NCBI GenBank assembly: GCA_023213395.1
Contig: CM041465.1
Location: 94,185,741 to 94,249,740, forward strand
Length of the DNA stretch: 64,000 bases
Direction of reading: 5' to 3'
Origin: Cycas panzhihuaensis
Lineage: Eukaryota; Cycadophyta
Shown here piece after piece: positions 1-9,967 of this stretch (its first letter is position 1; every line of letters starts with the position of its first letter). The translations under genes were made by a program, and so were the position numbers. The notes below the pieces were generated by a model, which saw only the letters and a program-made list of their open reading frames with translations, had not been told where the DNA came from and made no database searches.

Positions 1-2315
1 TTTACCCATGTTACGATATTTTGCTTGTGTTGTGGTCTCCTCTAAGTCTAATAAATTCCTTAGTTGAGACCCATTTTACTATTTTGGCTACTTGCCCATC
101 ATCTAGGTATTTCCCTCCAGTTGTTTCAGGCTTAATTTACCCTTAGTAATAACTCCAAAACCTTTATTTTTGCTTTTTTAATCTTTTTCTTGCCCGATGC
201 AATGCTGTAAACTTAGTCTGCATGGTCTTTCTTTGTGGTACCGCCAGGTTTACCGCAGTACGACTGTTTGAATTTCAAAAAAGAGAACCACGCGACAGTT
301 TCCGCTTTGTTCGTAGAACTGCTGCATGGCGCCTATCGATTCGCATCACCCTGACATCCCCAATGTTCACCTACAGTGAATAGAGGATAAAGGGAGTTTG
401 GCTCTTCATTTAGATCATCTTTTTGCCCATTTTTCTAAGTTTTTGCTCAATTTACATAAAAAACATACACTACATTCACAGAAATCTACTACAAGGAAGG
501 ATACACTACTGCAAGCTAGATTTCAGGGACCATCTTGCCCCCACTCCAAACAAGAGGGCTTTATATCTTCTTGTAGGTGACCAAGGCTTCAAGGAGGATT
601 ACTACCAAAAGCTCTCCAAAAAGACCAACTTCCAAGGCCCCAAGCTTACAAAGACATTTTCATACTTCTCTCTTTGCAAAAACCTGCCATTATTGTCCAC
701 CCAATGCTAGTTATCTCTGTTGTTTTTAACAGTAAATTTATGTTTAGTTCTTCCATAACAAGGTACTCTCTACTTCTACTTTGCAATTTTTATGGTTTCT
801 TCATGTTTTGGTAAATAAACTTTCAGTCTGTGTACCTTCATATTGTTGTGCTTAATTAGCATCACTTCCTTTTTTTTTTGAGATATTATTGCTTCTCCCA
901 ATCATCCAGATCAACCCATCCTTAGGTGGTTGTTGCAAAGGGGCAACACAAAGAGGATTTAAGGGAGGAAGGCGGGGTTTCGTCCCCCTTGCTGTCTTTC
1001 TCCCCAAGGGTTTCGTCCCTTGTCCTCTTTCCCTTTGTCTTTTATGCCTTCCTAGGAATCAGGTAAAGGGGATTTGGGAATCTAGTTTCAGAGCTAAAAC
1101 CAGTGTTGGCAACCCCTTAACACGCTGGTTCTAGATTTCCACCCATCAGTTTTGGGCCTTGCATAAGACCCAAACCCTTTCCTTGCCGGTTAATGGTTTG
1201 CCATTCACCCAACCCAATGATTTGATGTTCATAGCATCTCCTTCCTTGGGCATCTGCATACCCTTTCCATTACTCTCTTCCTTTTTATTGTTTGCTATCC
1301 CATGACCTTGTCGTGAGCCCATTTCTCTTTTTCGAGTTCCGTGGAGATTCTTTGTGGGTGAGTTAGCCATTCTGAGGCTATACTCTTCCCTTTTTTGGGT
1401 GTTGCTTATGGTGTACGTTGGCAGGAGATTTTGTTACATATTGTTACTTTACATTATTATATATTGATGCTTAGCATAGATTTATGTAGTTCTATTTGAG
1501 TCTAGCATCTATACTCGGCCTACTTTGTGACCTCTCTTCCGAGAGGGAGGTACTCGCCTAACTTGCTTGCAAGATCTTGCATTGGTGGAGCTGCGCGTGG
1601 AACGAAATCCATTGTAGGTTGGTTCTACATTTAGTGCATTTCTTGTTATTTCCTATTTTTTACTTCTTTTCCACTTTCTATTTTTGCATGTTTAAGGGGA
1701 GGTAAGTTAGCCCCTCTTCGGTTGCTTACGGTAACTATCACCGACCGGCATCGCATGCACAATGAGTGGAGCAGAAAAGAGCAGGAACTAAGGGGACAAG
1801 TAGCATTCCACTCAGATGCTGGATCTAGGTACTTTTCTTATTCCCTAAATATCTCCTTTACACCGTTGTCTTTTATGCACACGCTTGTATAGTTAGGAAC
1901 GTGTAAAGAATTAAAAAGGGAAAAAGGAATATGTGTTTGCTTTACATTGTTTTATCTATCGGTTAGCTTAGCATAGTTAGATCATTTATATTGTGTTAGA
2001 GCTACCCGTGTTTTATCCCCTTTTAGCCTACACCTAGACGCTATTTTACCTACCTTCCCACTTTGTTGCTTTCTCATTTCTTCGAGAAGACGTAACGTGC
2101 CAGGCACTTTCTCCTCTTCCCGGCCATCTAAGGGGTAGGAAGGCCTCGCTTTGCACGGCTACCTAGAAGCAACCAGGCACCTCTGCAGTTCTGAATCCAC
2201 GCTCTGGCATACGAACGCCCTGCGAGGTGAAGTTCTTGTTGTTTAGTTTAATTTAGCATTGCCCATTTCACTCCCTTTGCTAGACGTAGGGACACCACCC
2301 CGTGGCAAGCGTTTC
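1..2315 (+). repeat. 5' LTR of element 1 (partial)
   Basis: This stretch is nearly collinear with 14304-16621, which identifies it as an LTR. It contains a TATA-like ATAAAG near 388, conserved G|GTGAGT (about 1356) and AG|GTAAGT (about 1702) words that look like splice donors, and a CCTCTC-TTCC-GAGAGG hairpin at about 1531-1546. It ends GCGTTTC just before the primer binding site. Short ORFs inside it are not preserved between LTR copies and I do not call them genes. Confidence 0.9.
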
Positions 2316-2318
2316 CTT

Positions 2319-2336
2319 TGGCGACCATATTGGGAC
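2319..2336 (+). other. Primer binding site of element 1
   Basis: TGGCGACCATATTGGGA lies 3 bases after the LTR end and matches the same site in elements 2 (25086) and 3 (42570). It begins with TGG as expected for pairing with a tRNA CCA end. I do not assign the tRNA. Confidence 0.8.
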
Positions 2337-2582
2337 CCGAAGAAGGGAACCAGTTTCACTTCCCCTTTTCGTTGGTGTTCTTGCCTTTAGGTAGTCTTCT
2401 TATCCTGCATTTCAGTTGGGTAGCCCCCAACGTACTTGTTTCATTTTCCTCTTTTCGCTTTCTTCTAGTAACACTCACAAAGGCGTTGTATGCAACATTT
2501 CTCATGTCACTTGCGAGGTCTGCCACCATTGTTAGAAGACCCATCACCTTGTTCCCTTCCGTCATCAAATCCCGATTTGACA

Positions 2583-5072
2583 ATAGAAGGTTACCAGTCT
2601 GATTAGGCTTATCACACCATGGTCTCGGGAACTCAAGAGTTTCCGGCGTCCGTTCCAGGATCCATCCACGAGGGTGATGATTCCATCTATTATCTGGGTG
2701 ACCTATTTTGCCCTTCTGAGTTTCATCCTTCTGTGCATGCAGCAGAAAGCCCATCTCCTCATGAGATCCACCATCCTATTGGTGAATCTTATGAGGAGCA
2801 CCCTAAGGGGTCCCTGATATTCGAGATCCCATCAACCTCGTATGGCTACGAGGATACCCCTCCTGCCAACATGGTTGAAGCACTCAGTGAGTACTTCTGA
2901 ACAACTTACAATCAACCACGTCCTAGGTGGTTTGAAGAAGTTCTGTGCAATGTAGCATCTTCTTCATCCGTGCCTGTGCCTCCTACAGCAAATGATTCTT
3001 CTACCCGCACACACTCGTCCCATGTCGTGTCTACACTGGCTCCCAGGGCAAGTGTTGTGCCACCTATCCCTAGCCATGGTCCTATTTCTTCAGGGCCCGT
3101 TCGCGGCATGTCCTTCCCCGAGCTTGGGGTTAGCATGCTATTTCTAAGTCAAACGAATGTGCCACCTTCAAATATGGCACATGCATTTCCTAGTAGGCCT
3201 CAAGGCCCTACTAATGCTACTGCCATCAACTATGTAGGACCCGCTCCTGCATACACTCAAAACCCATCCAGTGGTCCTTCCCTTTACGTGCCCCCAGGTT
3301 ACACGTCTCAACCTTGGGGCGGGCGGAAACCATCTTCACCTTCAGGCGGACGGGTTGCGCCCATATGGGGTAGCGCCACCTACAGGTGGCCCATATGGGT
3401 AAAACCTGGTCCCTCACCCTTCGTTTCCACCATCTAACGCAACTCCTATTGCCACGCCTTCACCAGGGAGCATGCCTCCCTTCCAAGGCATTTATCCGCA
3501 ACCCCCTTTCCAACAAGGGGCATTTCCCTAAGGAGGGATGGGTTTACCACCCCCATCCATTCCTGTTTCTTTACCGTTCATCGATCCTTTAGCCCATGTA
3601 AGGACACGTCTCTTCATGGACTATCGGTCGATGCTATTATCTATTGAGGCACTAAGGACTAACCTATCACCTCACCCTCCTAAAGTTCCCAAGTTTGATA
3701 GAACTTCGTCACAAGATCCAACCGAGCACATGCGTAGTTTCTCTATGGCGTGCATAGATTATTGGGCTTATGACCACATTCAGATGAAGCTATTTCTGCG
3801 ATCCTTATAAGGTGATGCCCTCAAATAGTTCTACCGTCTCCTTGACCATTCCATTTCCTCATTCCAACAATTAGCGGATGAGTTCATCAATTACTTTAAC
3901 GTAGCCCGTCCATTCGAAAGCGGAATGAAAGCTCTCCTTTCACTTAAACAAGGTCACGATGAAATGAATCGTAACTTTGTGAGGTGATTTCACGATCTCC
4001 TTCACTCTACCAAGGCCACATTACCTGAAGAGTTGAAGTGGGATCTCTTTGTCAATGCACTTCACCCCGAAGTGTATGTGGAAGTCTTTAAGATGGGGGC
4101 AACCACATGTGACTCCGCGATTACGAGGTGCTTGGCGTTAGAGGCCATTGAGATCCAAGCCGGACTCAAGAAACCTCCTAAGCCCTCACAACGTCGTGAG
4201 GCACCTCCCCCAGCGAAGGAAACCAAATCTTCGCAACCTTCCAGGTCTACCTCTCATCCAACTGAGAGGACCTTAGACCCTCTTATCTCCGCTATTCGCT
4301 CATTCGAGCGCACGATGAAGGAGCTTAAACTCCAATCCCTTTCATTGCCGACCTCCCATAAACCAGTTTAGTAAGCATCTCGTGCCATTCCCCCCAGAGG
4401 GGGTAACACCTAACCTTCTCAAGTAAGGAGGATCGACCCTTCTTTGAGAAGAGGTGGTGTTCCATCCACGGGGAATGTTTCCATGATGATTTGCATTGTC
4501 GGGCGCAACACCCACGTGATGCCCCACCGCGCGATTCGTCCCCTAGACGGGCATTGAGGCCTAACCTCAATCAACCCATTCATAGGGATCCGTTCCCCAA
4601 ATATAGGGAACGTGGTCGTGATGTTCAACAAACGAACAGCCAGAATCGGGATAGATCCCCTGATTCTTGTCCTTCGTATGGTAGAGGGAAGGGTGTGCGA
4701 GGTTCATCTTCCTCCTCGCACTCCCCTGACCACCGTGCTCCCTCGCCTTCGCGGTCCCGTAATAAGGGAAAGAAGGTGATTCAGATACTTGAGACCACTC
4801 CCCTCTATGCCTTGACCCGGTCTCAAGTCGCAAAGGAGGCAACTGGCCCCTCTGCATCTGCCTCACAACTTGATCCTCCTCCGGAAGCCATTCCTCCAGA
4901 GATTCTCGCACTTCCTAAGAGCATTCTCGTCCGCCTCGGTCGATTCGACTTTAGGAGAGCCCTTACCCAACCCACAGGGAGGGGTAAGCCTTTCTCTGTA
5001 GTTGAAGAGCTTCTCACCATGGCTGCCAGGATGTCCATCATGGACGTCTTAAGAAGTTGCCCCAAGCAATGA
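2583..5072 (+). pseudogene. gag: gag of element 1 (decayed)
   Basis: This is the structural polyprotein that would form the cytoplasmic particle. The start is inferred from element 3, where the codon is ATG (42835); here it is ATA at 2583. The frame is the same at 2583-2900 and 2970-3437 with a TGA at 2898-2900, then shifts. The capsid-like region (3538-4370) has the pattern of retrotransposon gag: FSMACIDYWAYDH, then the LPAHSISSFQQL block and a KQGHDEMNR motif. A zinc knuckle C-X2-H-X4-H-X4-C is intact at 4458-4499. A basic Arg/Ser/Pro-rich stretch and a conserved ALTRSQ block follow, up to the TGA at 5070-5072. Stops at the positions of CAG, TGG and CGA codons in element 3 point to C-to-T decay. 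Confidence 0.85.
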
Positions 5073-5120
5073 ACGCTCCTCTTGGAAGCTCTATGATCGA
5101 TTGATGCCTCTGTTCATGCC

Positions 5121-5525
5121 TTGGGCACAACCCAAAGTTGCGAACCCATCATCTCTTTCGATCCCAGAGATCTTCCCTTGTCCAGTGGAAGGGAACGCCA
5201 ATGGAACTTCCCTTTCATGATTACCATAGATATTCCTGATTGCACGTTGCGAAGAACCATCGTGGACAATGGTTCTTCCGTCAATACCATGCCCTTGCGC
5301 CTCATGTAAGAGCTTGGCATTTCTGCCTTGGAACCTATTCCATGGCGATGTCAGGGTTACGACAGTAGTAAGAAGACTCCCCTGGGATCCGTCTCGATAC
5401 CTCTTACTCTCGAGGATAGGACTGTCATTACTGACATCATTGTCCTCGATGTTGACGTTGATTACAACCTACTTTTGGGTCGACCATGGCTTGACCAAAT
5501 GGGAGCCATGTGTTCCACCCATTAG
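5121..5525 (+). pseudogene. PR: Aspartic protease (retropepsin) region of element 1
   Basis: This region would cleave the Gag-Pol polyprotein. The active-site block IVDNGSSVN is at about 5260-5286, using the DNG form seen in Tat-like and Athila-like elements in place of DTG. The C-terminal retropepsin block YNLLLGRPWL is at about 5464-5493. One in-frame TAA (5307-5309) splits it. It is in the same frame as the preceding gag C-terminus (4491-5072), so protease was probably part of the gag frame. Confidence 0.85.
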
Positions 5526-6145
5526 GGGCAACTTAAATTTGTCCATAATGGACAAATGAAAGTGGTCTCCCATGAGTGATCGCTCGTTAAACAAACTAGG
5601 CCTTCTACTCAGGCAAGCCATGGCCATACAAAGGGAAACAAATGCCCTTCTGATCATGCCTCAGCCTACTCTATCGGAATCCCTGATTCTGCTCACCATG
5701 AAGAAGATCCCATATCTTCTTCCCCTGATTTAATGTGTTTTGGCCCCATCGGCATCGAAAGCTATGGCTACCTCGCCATATTTGATGATGATGGGTCCTA
5801 TAGTAAGGATGAGGACATTCCTCATCCTATTTCCTTCCTCCATGCTAGTGGGGGGCATTCTTCTAGTTCTAGGTCTCCCCCTATGACCCCTTTTGTTATA
5901 GAGCTTGGTCACTTTCACATATCACATGTCATTGCGCATATCAATCATTAGGTTCCTAGCTCTTATGTTCCACCACCCTCCGTAGGTGATGGCATTGAGA
6001 GTTTCCCTCTTGCTTTTTATGAGGGATCTCTCCTGACTCTCCCTTAGAGCCCCTTAGGGATGTTAGGCAGCTTACGAGGCATACCGGTCCTATCGCTCCC
6101 ATACCATCCTGCACCTCATCCATTCGAAGTCAGGTCATCTATGGG
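5526..6145 (+). other. Linker between protease and RT, element 1
   Basis: This 620-bp spacer is coding-like but broken. A fragment at 5733-5951 (acidic, then Ser/Pro-rich) has a counterpart in element 2 at about 28490-28560 (GIGGYGYL-type block) and in element 3 at about 45840-45950. No catalytic domain is recognised. The RT polyprotein frame opens at its right end. Confidence 0.5.
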
Positions 6146-7800
6146 GTGGACTATTTCGAAGACAACGAGGCTTTGCTGGAGCACTTAGTCGGCTCCATGC
6201 CCAATTTACCTTATGGCCACCACAAGCTTGGCCACCAGAAGGTCCTAGTGATTGGGTCCATACTAGCTGACCTGATCCTTTCTTCTGTTTCCTCTCTTCC
6301 TATCGATCTTGCCCCCCTCCATTTCGAGGAGGGGGATGCTATGTGCATTGGGGCAACTCATGACATAGTCCTTGCCTCAGACAAGATCATTAAGGTAGGG
6401 GCGAAATGTACTCTTGACGAAGTGAGGGAATACTCCCTCCTGTTCCAGGAATTCCATGATGTGTTCACGTGGGACTATTCTGACATGAAGGGAATTGACC
6501 CCTCCATCATCACGCACAACCTTACAACTATTCCTGATGCTCGTCATATGCGTCAGAAGCAACGTCCCCTCCACCCAAAGCTCTCAGCCATCATTAAGAT
6601 GGAGGTTGAGAAGCCTCTAGATGCAGGACTCATTTCTTCCATCGATTACCCTAAGTGGGTATCGAATATTGTTCCCGTTGCCAAGAAGAATGGGACCATT
6701 CGTATATGTGTCGACTTCCACGACATAAACAACGCTTATTCTAAGGACAACTTTCCTCTCCTCTTTATTGATCAAATAATTGATTGTACAGCCGGGTTTG
6801 AAGTCATGTCCTTAATGGATGGCTTCTCTGACTATAACTAAATCCAGATTTCTCCTGAAGACTTCCATAAGATAGCCTTCACTATGCCATGGGGTACCTT
6901 TGCCTACAAGGCAATGCCCTTTGGCCTCAAGAATGCAGGGGCTACTTATCAAAGGGCCATGCATTTCATCTTTCACGACCTCATCAACAATACGTTGGAG
7001 GTCTTCATGGATGATATGATGGGCCTTTCGCATACCAGAGCCCATCATCCCTCTAACTTGCGGGCCATCTTCACGCGATGTCGCAAGTATCACGTCAGTT
7101 TGAACCCACTCAAATGCGTGTTTACCGTCACTTCAGGCAAACTCTTGGGTTCCCTTGTGTCCTAACAAGGAATCCAAATCGATCTGGAAAAAGTTAAGGC
7201 AATCCTTAACATGCCACCGCCTAGAACCCAACGACAAATTAAGTCGTTTCTAGGTAGGCTTAGTTTTCTAAGGCATTTCTTGGCAGATTTTGCCATAAAC
7301 GCCAAGCCTCTTATGAACCTATTAAAGAAAGGAGCCCCTTTTGTTTAGTCTGATAAGACTCAAAAGGCCTTCGTAGGACTCAAGGAAGCTCTCATTTCCA
7401 CCCCTACACTGGTGCCTCCTTACTTTGATAGGCCCTTCATCTTATACACCTCGGCAGCCGACGAATCCCTGGGCGCAATGCTCGTACAGGAGGATGACTT
7501 AGGAATCGAGAGAGCTATCTATTTCATTAGTTGCACTCTCGTGGCTACTAAGCTAAACTATCCTCCTGCCAAAAAGGAATGCCTCTTCTTAGTCCATGCG
7601 ACCAAGAAGTTTAGGCATTACCTGCTCAGCAATATAACCAAGGTGATCATTCAATCCAATCCCTTGTGTTACTTACTTACTCGTTTAGACTTGACGGGTA
7701 CGGCAGGTCGTTGGGCCATCCTGCTTCAAGAGTTCAACTTGCAAGTCATCAACAGGAAGTTGAAGAAGGGAATGATAGTAGCAGAATAATTAGCTAATGC
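6146..7800 (+). pseudogene. RT-RNH: Reverse transcriptase and gypsy-type RNase H, element 1
   Basis: This is the copying enzyme of the element. RT motifs run in order: GLISSIDYPKWVSNIVPV, KKNGTIRICVDF (6684 on), a motif ending LMDGFSDYN, AMPFGLKNAGATYQ (6902 on), then EVFMDDMMGLS (about 6998-7030), where the usual YxDD is FMDD. RNase H follows at about 7430-7790 with FILYTSAADESLGAML, so Ser sits where the first catalytic Asp of YTDA is expected. The frame is constant from 6146 to about 8460, broken by transitions only (TAA at 6839, TAA at 7163, TAG at 7347). The unit is inactive as it stands. Confidence 0.9.
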
Positions 7801-9146
7801 TACCATCCCCAATGCAAGTGGCGTTCCTATTGACGACTCTTTCCCGGATGAGTCTATTTTGACCATCCAAGATGCTTCTCCTCACCCGCTCGCTGATAGC
7901 GAGTGGTATGGTGACATTGTGTGATATTTGACTTAGCAGGAATATTGCCCTAAAGCTAGTAATAAGATTAGGTCATGCATCCACGCCACTGCTAGGCAAC
8001 ACTTCCTCGTGGACAAAGTGTTGTACAAGAGATCCTTCGACGGGATCCTACTTCGCTGTGTTACTCCTGATGAAGTGGACCAAATACTCTGTAAATGCCA
8101 TCATGGCATTTATGGGGGCCACTTTGGGGGCTAATCCATGGCCCAAAGGATCCTCCACATGGGTTATTACTGGCCATCTTTATTCAAGGATGCCCATGCC
8201 TATGCTTTTAGATGTCAGCGGTGCCAAGAACATGCCAATATCTCCCATGTGCCTTCTGAGGCTTTGCACCCTATTGTGTCTCCGTGGCCCTTTTCTCAAT
8301 GGGGCTTAGACCTCATTGGTGCTATATCGCCACCATCTTCCACACAACATAAATATATCTTAACCGCTACCGAATACTTCACCAAATGGGCAGAGGCAAT
8401 CCCCTTGTCCACTACGCCTAGCAAGATGATAGTCACCTTCGTCTACCAAAGATATCGTTTCTGCTTTGAGTTCGGATGTCCTAATTACGGATAATAGAAC
8501 TTCCTTCTGTAATAAGGAGATGGACGAGCTATGCGAGAAATTTAAAATCTCGCATAAGACGTCATCCCCTTATTACCCCCAGGTAAATAGGCAAGTTAAA
8601 TCTTTCAACAAAACGCTCGTCAACATTCTAAAGAAGACTGTTGCCCAATCTCAAAGAGATTGACAGCTCCAACTCCCTTCGGCCCTGTGGGCTTATCGCA
8701 CTTCCATCCGCACGGCTACTAGATTGACTCCATTCTCGTTAGTCTACGAAACCGAGGCAGTGCTCCCACTAGAAGTGAAAATCCCCTCTCTACGGGTTTC
8801 CCTTTGAGGCCTCATTAACGAGGAGTCTATTTGCCAGGCTCGCCTCCTAGACCTCGAAGCCCTGGATGAAAGGTGTTTAATGGCTTACCAAGCAAATCTC
8901 GCTTCGAAAGCCTACCTACAAAGGACTCATAACAAACATCTTTGTGCCCGTCCTTTGTGCCCTGGGGACCATGTCCTCAAGTTGGAATACCTTTACGACC
9001 ATCTAGCCAAATTTGGGCCCAAATAGGTAGGCCCCTTCGTCGTTCTCGAAAGCCTCGAGAATGGTGCATATAGAATCGCTACCCTGGAAGGCTTAGAATT
9101 TGAGAAAGCAGTCAATGGGAAGTTCCTCAAGAAGTTCTATGCATGA
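7801..9146 (+). pseudogene. INT: Integrase of element 1
   Basis: This would insert the cDNA into host DNA. The N-terminal HHCC zinc finger is at about 8098-8230 (CHHGIYGGHFG, later CQRCQEHAN). The first catalytic Asp is in WGLDLIGAI (about 8302) and the second in LITDNR (about 8480). The third residue, Glu in NGQVESFNK of element 4, is Lys here. A frameshift lies near 8455. The C-terminus keeps a GPF module (VGPFVVLESL) and ends FLKKFYA with TGA at 9144-9146. All three Pol copies with this end share the same terminus. Confidence 0.88.
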
Positions 9147-9967
9147 TCTTTCAGCTATCTCTTCGCCATGCTCTGAAATGAGCCTAAACTATCACGTTGA
9201 ATCGTTCCCATTTCTCATAACCTCAGGTTGAATGGCGATTCAAGGTGTCTTCTGTATCTCTTCCTGGTTCCTCCCGTGGAACCCGTGTCCCATTTCCTTT
9301 GGGACTTTGTCCTCCTATTTGGGCATCCCCCAGCTAGGACAATGCTCTAAAACAAGCTTAAACTACCACCTTAGGTTGTTCCCATTCTTCCCAACCATGG
9401 GTAGAATGGCAATTTAAGATGGATTCTCACTTTTCCTTCTAGTTCCTCCCGCGGAACTCGTGTTCTCGTATCCTCTCGGGAACCTTTCGTCTTCCTACTT
9501 GGGCATCCCCTAGCTAGGATGATGCTCGAGAGTACCATTACTCCTCTCTCCTGCCTATTGTTTCCTTCGCATATTCCGCTATAGTCCTCTATGGACGTGC
9601 ATGTCACTCTATTTCTAGCCTCACACCTCTCTATCACCTCTACTTATAGTGGGTGTGTGTGCTCATGTTAGACATATAGCCATACATGGAAGGAAATATA
9701 TGCATCTTGTAACAAAACGCTTACAACATACAAAATATTTGCAACTTACAAAACAAAGTATACATGCTATCTACCACATGATATACACACCATCTCATGT
9801 CAAAATGGGGTTCCAATTACCCCATATATATATACATCAAAAATCATATGTTACATCATACATGTGGGAAGCCGGTATCCTTACAGGGGGGTACAATCAT
9901 ATGAGCCTATATATGATCCCTTGGAGGCCCATGCTTTCCCGTCAAAGTTAAATGTACATCTCCTACA
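9147..9967 (+). repeat. Post-pol non-coding region with two stem modules, element 1
   Basis: There is no gene here. A module of about 170-190 bp occurs twice in tandem (about 9180-9345 and 9352-9530). Each opens with an inverted repeat: CACGTTGAAT at 9193 with ATTCAAGGTG at 9238, and CCACCTTAGGTTG at 9366 with CAATTTAAGATGG at 9410. A GGTTCC...GGAACC stem and a conserved TTTGGGCATCCCC block follow. Elements 3 and 4 have one module and element 2 has one and a half. The right half is AT-rich and lies downstream of the antisense gene's stop. Confidence 0.7.

Noticed and set aside
2319-2336. Naming the primer tRNA
   Set aside because: The site is clear, but I cannot match it to a specific tRNA 3' end without a search.
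2356-2754. 132-codon minus-strand ORF across the gag start, and similar shadows at 25008-25329
   Set aside because: They overlap the primer binding site and gag N-terminus on the opposite strand and are not kept in element 3.
9180-9530. Tandem modules considered as a satellite or CRISPR-like array
   Set aside because: There are only one to two copies, with no regular spacers and no cas genes. It is a local duplication inside the element.
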